From Algoriphagus boseongensis (GTDB taxonomy: Bacteria; Bacteroidota; Bacteroidia; Cytophagales; Cyclobacteriaceae): a DNA stretch of 64,000 nt. Numbering within the stretch: the first letter of the stretch is position 1; every line of letters begins with the position of its first letter. The DNA is taken from positions 496,001 to 560,000 of the forward strand of contig NZ_SNYF01000005.1 of NCBI RefSeq assembly GCF_004362805.1. The letters run 5' to 3'. The translations under genes and the position numbers were made by a program. Below the pieces are notes generated by a model. The model ran no database searches. It saw nothing but the letters and a program-made list of their open reading frames with translations, and was not told the DNA's origin. Shown here piece after piece: positions 44,816-54,465 of this stretch.

Positions 44816-46930
44816 TTAATAGATAAATAATTCGTCCACAAATACCCAGCCTTTTGCTCCGGCACCGGGATGCCACTTGGGAAGTTTAGATATAGGCTTG
44901 AGTTTGATTTTGATCTGATCAAAATCTTCTTCTGGTAAAAGGAAATTCAAAAAACCATATCTAGCCCCTTCTGCTTTTAAGGATTCTTTGGGTTTGGGGA
45001 CCTCGATTTTTTTCCATTTAGAATTTTCCGCTACCCATAATTCAGCCGATTCAGGAGGGAAAATGTAGGCACCTTCATTGAGCAGCAAACTGGCCTGAAT
45101 TGATTTTGGATGCTGACCTTCTTTCAAAGAAATCTCAACTTCTAAAGCTGAATCAGTGAAACCCAACCATTCCCCTGAGGTGTGGTTGGCTTTTCCTTTT
45201 ACCCCGTCGAATAAGGTTTCTGCGCCAATTCCTTTATATTTTGGATTAGGCTCAATGGCTAGCATAAATGATTTTGGCTGAATTCCCTTTCTGAAAACAG
45301 TGGTTTTTGTTTCCTCGCTTCTTATCCAATCATTGGCAAAAGCCTTAGCTCGGATAGTCGAAGTTCCTTTAATAAAAACGGGTTTGGAATAAATCAAACT
45401 CGAGATACTGTCTGGCTCTGATTCATCCAGAGAGTAGCGAATTTGAACGGATTGAATGGGATGGGAGAGGATAACTTCCACTGAATCATCAAACATGATT
45501 TTCTCAGTCTCGATTTTTGGAGGATTGAGCTGTAGAATGATTCCTTTTCCATCAAAACCAAAATCGATTTTGGTGTTGGGAAGCGCATCCTGCAAGGATT
45601 TTTGTTCATCTTCGGTAAGGTTGGATTCCCAAAAGAAAAGTTTTCTGAGCGAGCTGAGTTTCTTTAAGCTTTCCAAACTCTCACTTCCAAGGCTATTTCC
45701 AGAAATCGCCAAAGATTGCAAGGAGTTTATGTTTTCAATGCTTTTAAGCTGCGAAGATGATATGCCTGTGAAATTTAACTGAAGCTCTTCCAGATGTGTA
45801 AAGTCTTGAAGAAAACCCAGATCTACTTCCTGCAAAGGCATTCGGTTAAGATTCAATCTAACAATTTGTTTCTTTACTGACTTCAATTCTGACAAGGAAT
45901 TGGGATCAAAAGTAGAAGCCCCAAAATAGGCTGCCTCCAAAGCCGGAGATCCCGGGTAAATCGGTTTTACTTTTCTAAAAAAGTTATTCAGTTCCTCGAT
46001 GTCATCCTCGCTGGCAGGAGAAAAAGAATAGGTTTTTTCTGAAGTAAACCGATTGGAAGCCAATTGAAATAAAGGCTCATCCTGATTCAGATCGGCTACT
46101 TTTTGGTCAAAAGAACCACCTGAAGCTACCCAAAGCCGAAGAATTTCTATTTCCTCATCCGTCAACTGGGCTTTGTTCTTTGGAGGCATGTGGTCTTCAT
46201 CCTCTAGCGGTAAATGGATTTTTTGAAGAAAAAGAGAATTTTCGGTGTCACCAGCCAAAAAGAATGGACCTGTTTCTCCTCCTTTTTTGATGCCTTCAAT
46301 TTTATCCAAGCGTAATTCCCCCTTCATTTTCCCTTCTTTATGGCAAGAAATACACTTCGCTTCCATGATTGGCTGAACCAAATCTCGGAAGACCTCAGCA
46401 TCCCCGAAAGCGACTAACTGAGCTTCTTTAGATAGAACAGGTTCGAATAAAAAGTTGTCTCCATGGGTTAGATTAGCTCCAAAATGGCCAGTTAATACTA
46501 AAACTACAGCAAGAACTGTCGAGCCGATTTTTAGGGATTGTGTCTGTTTTTTTAGTAAAAAGTAAATTCCAGTTGAAAGGAAAAAAGTGGCTATTCCCAG
46601 CCATTTGTGCCAGGAAAAGGAAGTTCCCTCATAATCTTCTGTGGCTAATATCAGGCCGGCAACAACCGTAAAACCAGCCAAATTTGCCCCTAAAACCAAA
46701 ATTGGTTTTCCTGTTTTTCCCCAGTCAGAATTTGGTATCCAAACAATAGCAATAGCTAGTAAAAGTAAAACAATTGGGAAATGTAAAATCAATGGATGTG
46801 TTCTTCCTATCACTTGAATCCAGGTAGGAATAGAAAGGCTTTTTCCACCAATGAGTAGGATGACAATTAGTCCAATCCAAAAGAAAAGCAAGTTTTCAAG
46901 CCAGAAGAAAATTCTTGATTTGGAATCCAT
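44816..46930 (-). CDS. Membrane-bound c-type cytochrome / LRR protein (Planctomycete-type)
   Basis: A 704-residue membrane protein. Five helices occupy about residues 5-160 (DUF2231-like), with THPLILHFPIVLLLLAIAIVW among them. A PSCyt1-type haem domain follows (about 170-285) with CISCH as the CxxCH haem site and PLEDEDHMPPKNKAQLTDEEIEILRLWV. A leucine-rich-repeat-like stretch (about 360-465) includes LTHLEELQLNFTGISSSQLKSIENINSLQSLAISGN. The C-terminus (about 480-700) contains a hexosaminidase-C-terminal-like domain (VEVILSHPIQSVQIRYSLDESEPD) and a final beta domain. It lies 4 bases after the DUF1501 gene. It probably anchors the cluster at the membrane and accepts electrons, but its substrate is unknown. 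Confidence 0.85.
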   Translation of the reverse strand: MDSKSRIFFWLENLLFFWIGLIVILLIGGKSLSIPTWIQVIGRTHPLILHFPIVLLLLAIAIVWIPNSDWGKTGKPILVLGANLAGFTVVAGLILATEDYEGTSFSWHKWLGIATFFLSTGIYFLLKKQTQSLKIGSTVLAVVLVLTGHFGANLTHGDNFLFEPVLSKEAQLVAFGDAEVFRDLVQPIMEAKCISCHKEGKMKGELRLDKIEGIKKGGETGPFFLAGDTENSLFLQKIHLPLEDEDHMPPKNKAQLTDEEIEILRLWVASGGSFDQKVADLNQDEPLFQLASNRFTSEKTYSFSPASEDDIEELNNFFRKVKPIYPGSPALEAAYFGASTFDPNSLSELKSVKKQIVRLNLNRMPLQEVDLGFLQDFTHLEELQLNFTGISSSQLKSIENINSLQSLAISGNSLGSESLESLKKLSSLRKLFFWESNLTEDEQKSLQDALPNTKIDFGFDGKGIILQLNPPKIETEKIMFDDSVEVILSHPIQSVQIRYSLDESEPDSISSLIYSKPVFIKGTSTIRAKAFANDWIRSEETKTTVFRKGIQPKSFMLAIEPNPKYKGIGAETLFDGVKGKANHTSGEWLGFTDSALEVEISLKEGQHPKSIQASLLLNEGAYIFPPESAELWVAENSKWKKIEVPKPKESLKAEGARYGFLNFLLPEEDFDQIKIKLKPISKLPKWHPGAGAKGWVFVDELFIY

Positions 46931-46934
46931 GCAA

Positions 46935-48389
46935 TCAAGCGATAAGGTCTTTGACTACATTGCCGTGAACATCGGTTAGTCGATAGCGACGGCCCAAATG
47001 TTTATAGGTGAGCTTTTCATGGTCGATTCCCATTAGATGAAGCACTGTTGCTTGAAAATCATGGACATGGACTGGATTCTCCACGATGTTGTATCCGAAA
47101 TCGTCTGTTTCCCCATATACTATTCCAGACTTCACTCCGCCTCCAGCCATAAAAATGGAGAAGGCTCTTGGGTGATGGTCTCGCCCGTAATTTTCAGGAG
47201 CTATTTTTCCCTGGCAATAATTGGTTCTGCCAAATTCTCCTCCCCAAATCACCAATGTCTCATCCAACAATCCTCTTTGCTTCAAGTCTGTAATCAATGC
47301 TGCTGAGGCTTGATCTACGTCCTTAGCCTGACCAATCATCTGATTTGGGAGATTGTCATGCGCATCCCAGCCTTGGTGATACAGTTGGACAAATCGAACT
47401 CCGTTTTCAGATAGTTTTCTTGCCAAAAGACAATTCGCAGCATATGTCCCGGGAACCAGACAATCTGGCCCGTATAGTTTGATAATGCTATCCGATTCTT
47501 TGGTCACATCGGTGATTTCTGGGACAGCCGTCTGCATCCGAAAAGCCATCTCGTATTGCTGGACTTTTGCGGTTATTTGAGGATCATTGAATTCCTGATA
47601 GCTCAAATCATTCATGGCTGCGATTTGGTCCAGCATTTTTCTTCTTTGATCTCTGGACATTCCATGAGGATCGGATAGATAAAGCACCGGATCTTCGGAA
47701 TTTGAAAACTGTACTCCCTGATGCTTGGCATCTAAAAAGCCATTGGACCAAAGTTTGGAATAAACTCCTTGCCCATTTCCTTTTCCTCTACTGAGCAAAA
47801 CACAGAAAGCTGGCAAGTTTTCGTTTTCACTTCCCAAACCATAGCTTAGCCAAGACCCCATACTTGGACGATTCCCAACCTGAGCCCCTGTTTGAAAGAA
47901 GGTTAAAGCGGGATCGTGATTGATTGCCTCGGTATGCATGGATTTGACAATACATAAATCATCCACCACTGATGCCAAATGAGGAAAAAGGGAGGAAATC
48001 CAGGCTCTGCTTTGTCCGTATTGGTTAAATTCAAAATAGGAGCCTACTAGAGGGAAGGATTTTTGTCCTGCTGTCATGCCGGTTAGGCGTTGGCCCATTC
48101 GGATAGATTCGGGAAGTTCTTCTCCAAAGTTTTTTTGTAAAAGAGGCTTGTAATCAAATGTCTCCAGCTGGGAAGGAGCTCCATTTTGAAATAGGTAAAT
48201 AATTCTTTTGGCCTTCGGTGCAAAATGGGGGAGAGCCCGCATGAGTGAATCCTCCGCTTCCTTTTTACCGGTAAATAAATCAGGAATCAAAAGTGATCCC
48301 AAAGCAGCACTGCCAATACCCAAGCTCAATCGGGAAAGGAATTTTCTACGATTATGATTTAGACCATTTTCTAAAATTTCTTTTTCCAT
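46935..48389 (-). CDS. DUF1501 family protein
   Basis: A 484-residue protein of the DUF1501 family, a fold related to alkaline phosphatase/sulfatases. The N-terminus NHNRRKFLSRLSLGIGSAALGSLLIP carries a twin-arginine-like motif (RRKFLSRLS) and one hydrophobic stretch, so export by the Tat route is likely. The core includes YLFQNGAPSQLETFDYKP, SMHTEAINHDPALTFFQTG, GSWLSYGLGSENENLPAFCVLLS, LYHQGWDAHDNL and VIWGGEFGRTNYCQGKIAPENYGRDHHPRAFSIFMAGGG with several conserved metal-type His/Asp residues. DUF1501 genes occur next to DUF1549/DUF1553 cytochromes in Planctomycetes and some Bacteroidota; the reaction is not established. It lies 2 bases after the DUF1549/1553 gene. Confidence 0.9.
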   Translation of the reverse strand: MEKEILENGLNHNRRKFLSRLSLGIGSAALGSLLIPDLFTGKKEAEDSLMRALPHFAPKAKRIIYLFQNGAPSQLETFDYKPLLQKNFGEELPESIRMGQRLTGMTAGQKSFPLVGSYFEFNQYGQSRAWISSLFPHLASVVDDLCIVKSMHTEAINHDPALTFFQTGAQVGNRPSMGSWLSYGLGSENENLPAFCVLLSRGKGNGQGVYSKLWSNGFLDAKHQGVQFSNSEDPVLYLSDPHGMSRDQRRKMLDQIAAMNDLSYQEFNDPQITAKVQQYEMAFRMQTAVPEITDVTKESDSIIKLYGPDCLVPGTYAANCLLARKLSENGVRFVQLYHQGWDAHDNLPNQMIGQAKDVDQASAALITDLKQRGLLDETLVIWGGEFGRTNYCQGKIAPENYGRDHHPRAFSIFMAGGGVKSGIVYGETDDFGYNIVENPVHVHDFQATVLHLMGIDHEKLTYKHLGRRYRLTDVHGNVVKDLIA

Positions 48390-48391
48390 GG

Positions 48392-50707
48392 TTAGCTTTT
48401 GGTAATAGTTTCTTCCAGATTATACAAGCTCACAATCACTTGCATCAAAGCCGCATTTTCCGGGGTTATGGCTTCTGGGTTCATGGGGTATTCACCCACA
48501 TCCAAAATCTGCTTTGATTTTTCCGGGTTGGCTTGGAATTCCTCCAATTCACTTTCATAATAATCCAAAATGAGACTTCTCTCAGAAGATTTCATTTCTC
48601 TACAAACGATCCGCTTGAAGGCCTCTTCAATTGCAGATTCATGGTCTTTGTATTTCTCCGAAAGTTTAGTGGACAAAACTCTAGAAGCTTCCAATACCAT
48701 GGGGTCATTTAGCATCACCAAAGCCTGAAGTGGAGTATTTGTACGGTTACGGGTGATCTCGCATCGATCCCGATTACTGGAGTCGAAAATGATGGCTTTT
48801 GGAGGAGGGACTGTGAGTTTGATGAAATTATAGATTCCTCGTCTGTAGAGTTTTTCTCCCTTGTCTTGAACGTAGGTTGCCAGCACACCTCTTCCGGAAG
48901 TTGCAGCTTCCCATAAGCCAGAGGGCTGGTATGGTTTGATGCTTGGCCCACCAATCTCCCGAACCAGAAGTCCGCTACTTGCCAAAACCAAATCTTGAAT
49001 ATTCTCAGCTGGAAGTCTAAGCCTCGGGGCTCTGGCCAGGTAATAATTGTCTGGATCAATTTCCAAGTGTTTTTTACTCAGACTTGCAGATTGTCTATAG
49101 GTTGAAGAGAGCATTATTTGCTTATGAAGGCGCTTGATGTCCCATCCGTTCTCCATGAAATCAGCTGCCAACCAATTCAATAATTCGGGATGCGTAGGAA
49201 GATCTCCCTGCATCCCAAAATCGCCGGCAGATTTGACAATTCCTCTTCCGAAGATTTCCTGCCAAACCAAATTCACAAAAACTCTTGAGGTCAAAGGGTT
49301 TTCCTTTTCGGTAGCCCATTTTGCTAATCCCAAACGGTTTTTTTCAAAATTTTCAGGGAATTCTAAAATAGACTTTGGTGTAGAAACTTCCACTGGAATT
49401 GTTGGGGCATCATAGACTCCCCGGTCGAGGATAAAGGTGGTTCGCTTTTCCTCGCCTTCCAATTCTCCCATCACAGAAATGCTCAAACGGGAAGTATCCT
49501 GATGATTGATAAAACTTAAAATTCCATCCAAATCTTCTCTTTCCACCCAGAGGATTGGAGATTTTGCAGGTTTGGATTGACTCACGTCACCCTCAAATCC
49601 TTTTTCTTTTGAATTATTGAAAAAGGCAAAAAGCTCATAATACTCCTTTTGTGAGATGGGGTCGTATTTGTGGTCATGGCATTGGGCACATTCCATGGTA
49701 ATTCCCAAAATCCCTTTGCTGAATGTATTGGTTTTGTCTAAGACATATTCAATTCGATATTCCTCAGGAATAACTCCTCCCTCTTCTGTGTATTTGTGAT
49801 TTCTGTTAAAAGCTGTAGCCAAAATCTGCTCTTTGGTGGGATTGGGTAATAGGTCTCCCGCCAATTGCCAAGTTAGAAACTGATCATAGGGCATGTTTTT
49901 GTTGAATGCATGAATCAGCCAATCCCGATAGGGCCATTGGGTTCGGATATTGTCGTCCTGATAGCCGTAGCTATCTGAATATCTGGAAATATCCAACCAA
50001 AGAATAGCCATTTTTTCACCATAAGCCGGTTGGTTGAGAAGTTCATCGATGAGATCCTCATAGGAATGGCCTTCCGGAAAACCTGCATAGGCTTCTAATA
50101 TTTCGGGACTTGGAGGAAGACCTGTCAAATCCAGACATGCTCTTTTTATCAGGGAATAGGAGTCTGCTTCCTTATTTGGTTCCAAGCCTTTTTGACTCAT
50201 TTTTGAAAATATGAATCGGTCGATTTCGTTGGTTCCCCAATCAGTTTCAGGAAGAGAAGGCTTTTCAATTTTCATAAAAGCCCAATGCGGTTCATATTTT
50301 GCTCCCTGCTCAATCCAGCGTTTGATTAATTCAATTTCCTGGGCGGTAAGGGATAGGTTTGATTCTGGAGGAGGCATAAGTTCCCCCGGATCTTCTGAAG
50401 TGATTCTGTGATAAACTTCAGACTCATTTGGTCTTCCAGAAACCAAAGCAAACTTTCCGGGACTCTCTTTTAACGCAGCAAAAGCACCCTCTTCAGTATC
50501 TAGCCTTAAGTCAGCCTCCCGTTTATTTGCATCCGGACCATGGCAGGCGAAGCATTTGTCTGATAGGATGGGGCGGATATGAAAGTTGTAGCTTATCTGA
50601 TCTCCATCTGCCAATCCGATTGGAGCGGAAGACTCATTTCTACAAGCTCCCAAAAGCAGAAGTAGAAATGAAGAAAAAGTCAGAAAGGAATTCTTGGAAA
50701 TGGTCAC
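48392..50707 (-). CDS. PSCyt1/DUF1549/DUF1553 cytochrome protein
   Basis: A 771-residue secreted protein. The N-terminus MTISKNSFLTFSSFLLLLLGAC is a lipoprotein-type signal with Cys22. The PSCyt1 domain (about 35-140) has the haem site CFACH (in DKCFACHGPDANKREADLRLD) and GELMPPPESNLSLT. DUF1549 follows (about 155-370) with a second CxxCH site in MECAQCHDHKYDPIS. The C-terminal DUF1553 domain (about 460-730) has NPLTSRVFVNLVWQEIFGRGIVKSAGDFG and NRTNTPLQALVMLNDP. It is the first gene of the tightly packed cluster with DUF1501, the membrane cytochrome protein and the SIS protein. The family is abundant in Planctomycetes and often sits in polysaccharide-utilisation regions, but no activity is proven. 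Confidence 0.9.
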   Translation of the reverse strand: MTISKNSFLTFSSFLLLLLGACRNESSAPIGLADGDQISYNFHIRPILSDKCFACHGPDANKREADLRLDTEEGAFAALKESPGKFALVSGRPNESEVYHRITSEDPGELMPPPESNLSLTAQEIELIKRWIEQGAKYEPHWAFMKIEKPSLPETDWGTNEIDRFIFSKMSQKGLEPNKEADSYSLIKRACLDLTGLPPSPEILEAYAGFPEGHSYEDLIDELLNQPAYGEKMAILWLDISRYSDSYGYQDDNIRTQWPYRDWLIHAFNKNMPYDQFLTWQLAGDLLPNPTKEQILATAFNRNHKYTEEGGVIPEEYRIEYVLDKTNTFSKGILGITMECAQCHDHKYDPISQKEYYELFAFFNNSKEKGFEGDVSQSKPAKSPILWVEREDLDGILSFINHQDTSRLSISVMGELEGEEKRTTFILDRGVYDAPTIPVEVSTPKSILEFPENFEKNRLGLAKWATEKENPLTSRVFVNLVWQEIFGRGIVKSAGDFGMQGDLPTHPELLNWLAADFMENGWDIKRLHKQIMLSSTYRQSASLSKKHLEIDPDNYYLARAPRLRLPAENIQDLVLASSGLLVREIGGPSIKPYQPSGLWEAATSGRGVLATYVQDKGEKLYRRGIYNFIKLTVPPPKAIIFDSSNRDRCEITRNRTNTPLQALVMLNDPMVLEASRVLSTKLSEKYKDHESAIEEAFKRIVCREMKSSERSLILDYYESELEEFQANPEKSKQILDVGEYPMNPEAITPENAALMQVIVSLYNLEETITKS

Positions 50708-50813
50708 ATGAGTTGGAGATATGTTCTTAAAATTTATGGAAAATTTTTAAAAAATGGAGGGTTCATTTTTTTCTGAATATTGATCAAGAATTTCTAGATA
50801 GACATAAAAAAGA

Positions 50814-50839
50814 AAAAGCCACTCATTTGAGTGGCTTTT
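50814..50839 (-). terminator. Intrinsic terminator of the fabH-efp-accBC unit
   Basis: An 11-bp stem AAAAGCCACTC / GAGTGGCTTTT with a 4-base loop, followed on the minus strand by CTTTTTTATG. It lies 25 bases beyond the accC stop. Confidence 0.9.
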
Positions 50840-50863
50840 GGGTAGTTTATAAAACTATTTTGA

Positions 50864-52213
50864 TTATCCCTTAATTACTGAGAAATCAAAGGTTTCTAGA
50901 AACTTGGTTGTGAAATCACCAGCCTTAAATTGCTCGTTTTCCAACAAAGCAATGTGGAATGGAATAGTTGTCTTGATGCCATCTATTACAAATTCCTCCA
51001 AGGCTCTTTTCATTCTCACGATGACTTCCTCTCTGGATTGACCGCTGACAATCAGCTTAGCAATCATAGAGTCATAGTTAGGTGGAATTACATAACCCGC
51101 GTAAACATGGGAATCCACACGAACGCCTCTTCCACCCGGGATATGTAGGTTGTGAATTTTTCCTGGACTTGGACGGAAGCCGTTTGCTGGATCTTCTGCA
51201 TTGATTCTACACTCCATCGCATAAAGCTTTGGATAGTAATTTCTTCCTGAAATGGTTTCCCCGGCAGCTACTTTGATCTGTTCTTTGATCAAATCGAAGT
51301 CAGTTACTTCTTCAGTGATGGGATGCTCTACCTGAATTCGGGTATTCATTTCCATGAAGTAGAAATTACGGTTCTTATCCACCAAAAACTCGATGGTTCC
51401 GGCTCCTTCGTATCCAATGGCTTCAGCACCTTTGATCGCCGCCTTACCCATTGCTTCTCTTAATTCTTCTGTAATGAATGGAGAAGGAGTTTCTTCCACA
51501 AGCTTCTGATGTCTTCTTTGAATGGAACAATCACGTTCAGAAAGATGACAAGCTTTTCCAGTTTTGTCGCCTACAATTTGAATTTCGATGTGTCTCGGTT
51601 CCTCAACGAATTTTTCCAAATAAAGCCCATCATTGCCGAAAGCAGCTCCAGATTCCATTTTTGCATCATCCCATGCTTTTTTGAAATCCTTATCTTCCTT
51701 GACGATTCTCATTCCTCGGCCACCACCACCGGCAGTAGCTTTGAGAATGACCGGGTAGCCCATCTGGTTTGCAAGCTTAAGTCCTTGCTCAATGGAGTCA
51801 AGAAGACCTTCAGATCCTGGAATTGTCGGTACTCCAGCTGCTTTCATGGTTGCCTTAGCGGTTGCTTTGTCACCCATTTTGGCAATCATGTCAGGAGAAG
51901 CTCCGATAAATTTGATCCCGTATTCCTCACATATTCTTGAGAATTCGGCATTTTCGGAAAGGAATCCATAGCCCGGATGAATGGCATCAGCGTTTGTGAT
52001 CTCAGCTGCTGCGATGATTCTAGGGATATTTAGATAAGATTCTCTACTTGGCGCAGGACCGATACAAACTGCCTCGTCCGCAAAACGGACATGCAAGCTG
52101 TCTTTGTCTGCCGTGGAATAGACTGCAACGGTTTTGATCCCCATTTCCTTACAGGTTCGGATCACCCGAAGTGCTATTTCTCCGCGGTTGGCTATTAATA
52201 TCTTTTTAAACAC
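50864..52213 (-). CDS. accC: Acetyl-CoA carboxylase, biotin carboxylase subunit
   Basis: A 449-residue ATP-grasp enzyme that carboxylates biotin on AccB. It begins [24 protein letters not shown]. The ATP-binding glycine-rich loop is [14 protein letters not shown] (near residues 158-171), followed by [16 protein letters not shown] (near 205), [16 protein letters not shown] (near 226) and [18 protein letters not shown] (near 283), which holds metal and catalytic residues. The start codon is GTG. Length is normal. It is the last gene of the unit, 24 bases after accB. Confidence 0.97.
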   Translation of the reverse strand: MFKKILIANRGEIALRVIRTCKEMGIKTVAVYSTADKDSLHVRFADEAVCIGPAPSRESYLNIPRIIAAAEITNADAIHPGYGFLSENAEFSRICEEYGIKFIGASPDMIAKMGDKATAKATMKAAGVPTIPGSEGLLDSIEQGLKLANQMGYPVILKATAGGGGRGMRIVKEDKDFKKAWDDAKMESGAAFGNDGLYLEKFVEEPRHIEIQIVGDKTGKACHLSERDCSIQRRHQKLVEETPSPFITEELREAMGKAAIKGAEAIGYEGAGTIEFLVDKNRNFYFMEMNTRIQVEHPITEEVTDFDLIKEQIKVAAGETISGRNYYPKLYAMECRINAEDPANGFRPSPGKIHNLHIPGGRGVRVDSHVYAGYVIPPNYDSMIAKLIVSGQSREEVIVRMKRALEEFVIDGIKTTIPFHIALLENEQFKAGDFTTKFLETFDFSVIKG

Positions 52214-52237
52214 CTTTTTGTCGCTTTAGTGAAAAAA

Positions 52238-52744
52238 TCAACCTGCTGGATCAACCAAGAACAAAGGCTGATCATATTCAACTGGAGTTGCATTGGAGAC
52301 TAGTATCTTAACGATCTTACCTGAAATCTCAGATTCGATTTCGTTGAATAATTTCATCGCCTCAATAATGCATACTGTTTGACCAGCTTTAATCGAAGAC
52401 CCCTCAGACACGAATGGAGCGGAATCCGGATTAGGAGTCAAATAGAATGTTCCGATCATTGGAGATTTGATCTCTACTAAGTTGGATGGAGTAGCTGCAG
52501 GAGCTGCTACTGGAGCAGGAGCAGGAGCTGCAACTGGAGTAGGAGCAGGTGCCGGAGCAGGAGCAGAGACTACTACTGGAGCCTGAGCTACAGGAGCTGA
52601 ATCTGCATATTTTTTTATGGAAAGTTCGAATTCCTCGGTCTTGATTTTTACCTCTGCAAGGCCGGAGTTGGAAATGTAGTCGATCAATTCCTGAATCTCT
52701 TTAGCTTTCATAGGGTTCTTTTTTGGTTCGATGTCTTTGGACAT
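52238..52744 (-). CDS. accB: Acetyl-CoA carboxylase biotin carboxyl carrier protein
   Basis: A 168-residue carrier protein. The biotinylation site is Lys131 in [13 protein letters not shown]. The helical N-terminus ([24 protein letters not shown]) is joined to the biotinyl domain by a linker of about 35 residues of almost only Ala and Pro (about 55-88), with repeated units of the PAPAPAP kind. The thumb loop [22 protein letters not shown], typical of AccB, is present. It lies 62 bases after efp, and that gap is mostly a hairpin that could modulate accBC expression. Confidence 0.97.
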   Translation of the reverse strand: MSKDIEPKKNPMKAKEIQELIDYISNSGLAEVKIKTEEFELSIKKYADSAPVAQAPVVVSAPAPAPAPTPVAAPAPAPVAAPAATPSNLVEIKSPMIGTFYLTPNPDSAPFVSEGSSIKAGQTVCIIEAMKLFNEIESEISGKIVKILVSNATPVEYDQPLFLVDPAG

Positions 52745-52768
52745 GAGTGTTGGGTTAAAAACAATAAA

Positions 52769-52796
52769 GCTGTGTAATTTACAGAAATCACACAGC
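52769..52796 (-). promoter_or_regulatory. Terminator-like hairpin between efp and accB
   Basis: As RNA from the minus strand: a 12-bp stem GCUGUGUGAUUU / AAAUUACACAGC with one G-U pair and a 4-base loop, followed by UUUAUUGUUUUUAA and, 23 bases after the stem, the accB start codon. It begins 11 bases after the efp stop. It could be a partial terminator or an RNA-processing site setting the accBC level relative to fabH-efp. Confidence 0.7.
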
Positions 52797-52806
52797 CAAT
52801 TACAAT

Positions 52807-53370
52807 TTATTTTACGCGTTCGGAGTACGACCCATCTCGGGTATCCACCTTGATCATGATGTCTTGATCTACAAAAAGAGGCACCATAACGGTTGCTCCC
52901 GTTTCTACAATAGCAGGCTTCAATGCATTGGTTGCTGTATCTCCTTTAATTCCAGGCTCGGTATAGGTGATCATTAATTCCACGAATGGAGGAAGCTCAA
53001 CAGAAAGAGGAGTTTCAGTTTCTGCATGAACAAGAATATCAACCATCTGACCATCTTTCAGAAGATTTGGCCTTTCGATCAAATGCTCTTCAAGAGAGAT
53101 TTGTTCAAAAGTCTCGGTATCCATGAAATGATGCCCTAAATCGTCCTTGTAAAGGAATTGATGAGGTCTTTTCTCTACTCTCGCGGTAGTGACTTTTTCT
53201 CCTGCGGAAAATGTTTTGTCCAAAGTTTTGCCAGACTTCAAACTCTTGAGTTTGGTTCTCACAAAGGCTGCACCTTTTCCTGGTTTTACGTGCTGAAATT
53301 CGACAATGGAAAATATGTCATTGTTCATTTCAAGACACAATCCATTTTTAAAATCTGCAGTACTTGCCAT
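52807..53370 (-). CDS. efp: Elongation factor P
   Basis: A 187-residue translation factor that relieves ribosome stalling at polyproline. It has the three-domain EF-P layout: KOW-like domain I ([38 protein letters not shown]), then an OB domain (about 67-127) and a second OB domain ([41 protein letters not shown]). The tip residue in PGKGAAF is Lys34, the position modified by EpmA in E. coli. It lies 18 bases after fabH. The co-occurring AccB has a long Ala/Pro linker, a possible EF-P client. Confidence 0.96.
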   Translation of the reverse strand: MASTADFKNGLCLEMNNDIFSIVEFQHVKPGKGAAFVRTKLKSLKSGKTLDKTFSAGEKVTTARVEKRPHQFLYKDDLGHHFMDTETFEQISLEEHLIERPNLLKDGQMVDILVHAETETPLSVELPPFVELMITYTEPGIKGDTATNALKPAIVETGATVMVPLFVDQDIMIKVDTRDGSYSERVK

Positions 53371-53388
53371 AATTTATTTTCGGTTTAA

Positions 53389-54387
53389 TTATTTCGGATT
53401 ATAGGCCCATTTCAAATAAATGGCTCCCCAAGTAAATCCACCTCCAAAAGCAGCCAAAACAAGATTGTCTCCTTTTTGAAGTTGATTTTCATATTCCCAA
53501 AGGCAAAGAGGAATAGTTGCCGCCGTGGTATTCCCATACCGCTCTATGTTCATCATTACCTTTTCCGGACCAACTCCCATTCTATTGGCAGTGGCGTCGA
53601 TGATTCTCTTATTTGCTTGGTGAGGAACTAACCAAGCAATGTCGTCTCCTTTAAGTCCGTTTCTTTCCATGACTTCAGCGCTAACATCGGCCATGTTGGT
53701 TACCGCAAACTTGAAAACAGTAGATCCTTCCTGATAAGCAAAATGCTCTCTAGCCTGTACAGTTTCAACAGAAGCAGGTTTTCGGCTACCTCCCGCTTTC
53801 ATATGCAAATAAGGTGCACCTGCACCATCCGACTTAAGAATGGCATCCATGATTCCTATTTTCTCAGTAGTTGGCTCGAGTAAAACAGCTCCTGCTGCAT
53901 CTCCAAATAAGATACAGGTGGTACGATCTTGGTAATCGACGATGGAGGACATTTTATCAGCTCCAATCACAACTACTTTCTTGTAGGTGCCAGCTTGGAT
54001 AAACTGAGCTCCTAGATGCAAGGCATATAAAAAACCTGAACATGCAGCTCCGATATCGAAAGAGAAAGACTTTTTTGCCCCAACCAAATCTGCAACAATA
54101 TTAGCAGTAGCAGGAAAAGGCATGTCTGGAGTAACAGTGGCACAAATGATTACCTCGATATCCAGAGGGTCAGTTCCGGTTTTTTTCAATAATCCTTTAA
54201 CTGCCTCTGCAGCCATTACTGAAGTTCCCTGATTTTCACCTTTGAGGATTCTTCTTTCTTTGATTCCGGTTCTTGAGGTGATCCATTCGTCATTGGTGTC
54301 GACAAGGGTCTCAAGTTCTTTGTTGGTTAGCCGATATTCGGGTACATACCCTTCAATACCGGTAATCATGGCTCTGATTTGCTCCAT
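53389..54387 (-). CDS. fabH: 3-oxoacyl-ACP synthase III
   Basis: A 332-residue initiating condensing enzyme of type II fatty acid synthesis, joining acetyl-CoA (or branched acyl-CoA) to malonyl-ACP. The nucleophile is Cys116 in [13 protein letters not shown]. The catalytic His is in [12 protein letters not shown] (near residue 253), and the Asn is in [16 protein letters not shown] (near 284). [16 protein letters not shown] (near 31-46) is the usual N-terminal signature. In an organism with branched-chain acyl-CoA metabolism it may prefer isobutyryl- or isovaleryl-CoA primers, but specificity cannot be read here. It is the first gene of fabH-efp-accB-accC, with a promoter and a palindromic site upstream. 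Confidence 0.96.
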   Translation of the reverse strand: MEQIRAMITGIEGYVPEYRLTNKELETLVDTNDEWITSRTGIKERRILKGENQGTSVMAAEAVKGLLKKTGTDPLDIEVIICATVTPDMPFPATANIVADLVGAKKSFSFDIGAACSGFLYALHLGAQFIQAGTYKKVVVIGADKMSSIVDYQDRTTCILFGDAAGAVLLEPTTEKIGIMDAILKSDGAGAPYLHMKAGGSRKPASVETVQAREHFAYQEGSTVFKFAVTNMADVSAEVMERNGLKGDDIAWLVPHQANKRIIDATANRMGVGPEKVMMNIERYGNTTAATIPLCLWEYENQLQKGDNLVLAAFGGGFTWGAIYLKWAYNPK

Positions 54388-54407
54388 AGCTTGGTTTTAT
54401 TCATCCT

Positions 54408-54422
54408 AGTGACTGAGTCACT
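54408..54422. promoter_or_regulatory. Palindromic operator-like site in the fabH leader
   Basis: A perfect 7-1-7 dyad, AGTGACTGAGTCACT, located between the fabH promoter (54466-54497, minus strand) and the fabH start codon (54387). It lies about 40 bases into the transcript and 20 bases before the gene. Such a symmetrical site with no T-tract looks more like a protein-binding operator than a terminator. Regulators of fatty acid genes (TetR, MarR or GntR types) bind sites of this size. No copy was noticed elsewhere in the window. Confidence 0.6.
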
Positions 54423-54465
54423 GATGTAGGGGGTTGATGGGACTTTAGATTTTTCTAAAGAATTT

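Noticed and set aside
44804-44876. Longer SIS protein starting 24 residues upstream
   Set aside because: The extension overlaps the preceding cytochrome gene and reads as its antisense-free frame shadow; the shorter start gives a normal SIS N-terminus.
52500-52600. Imperfect tandem repeats in accB that could suggest a repeat array or CRISPR
   Set aside because: They encode the Ala/Pro linker of the biotin carrier protein; period and in-frame coding explain them.
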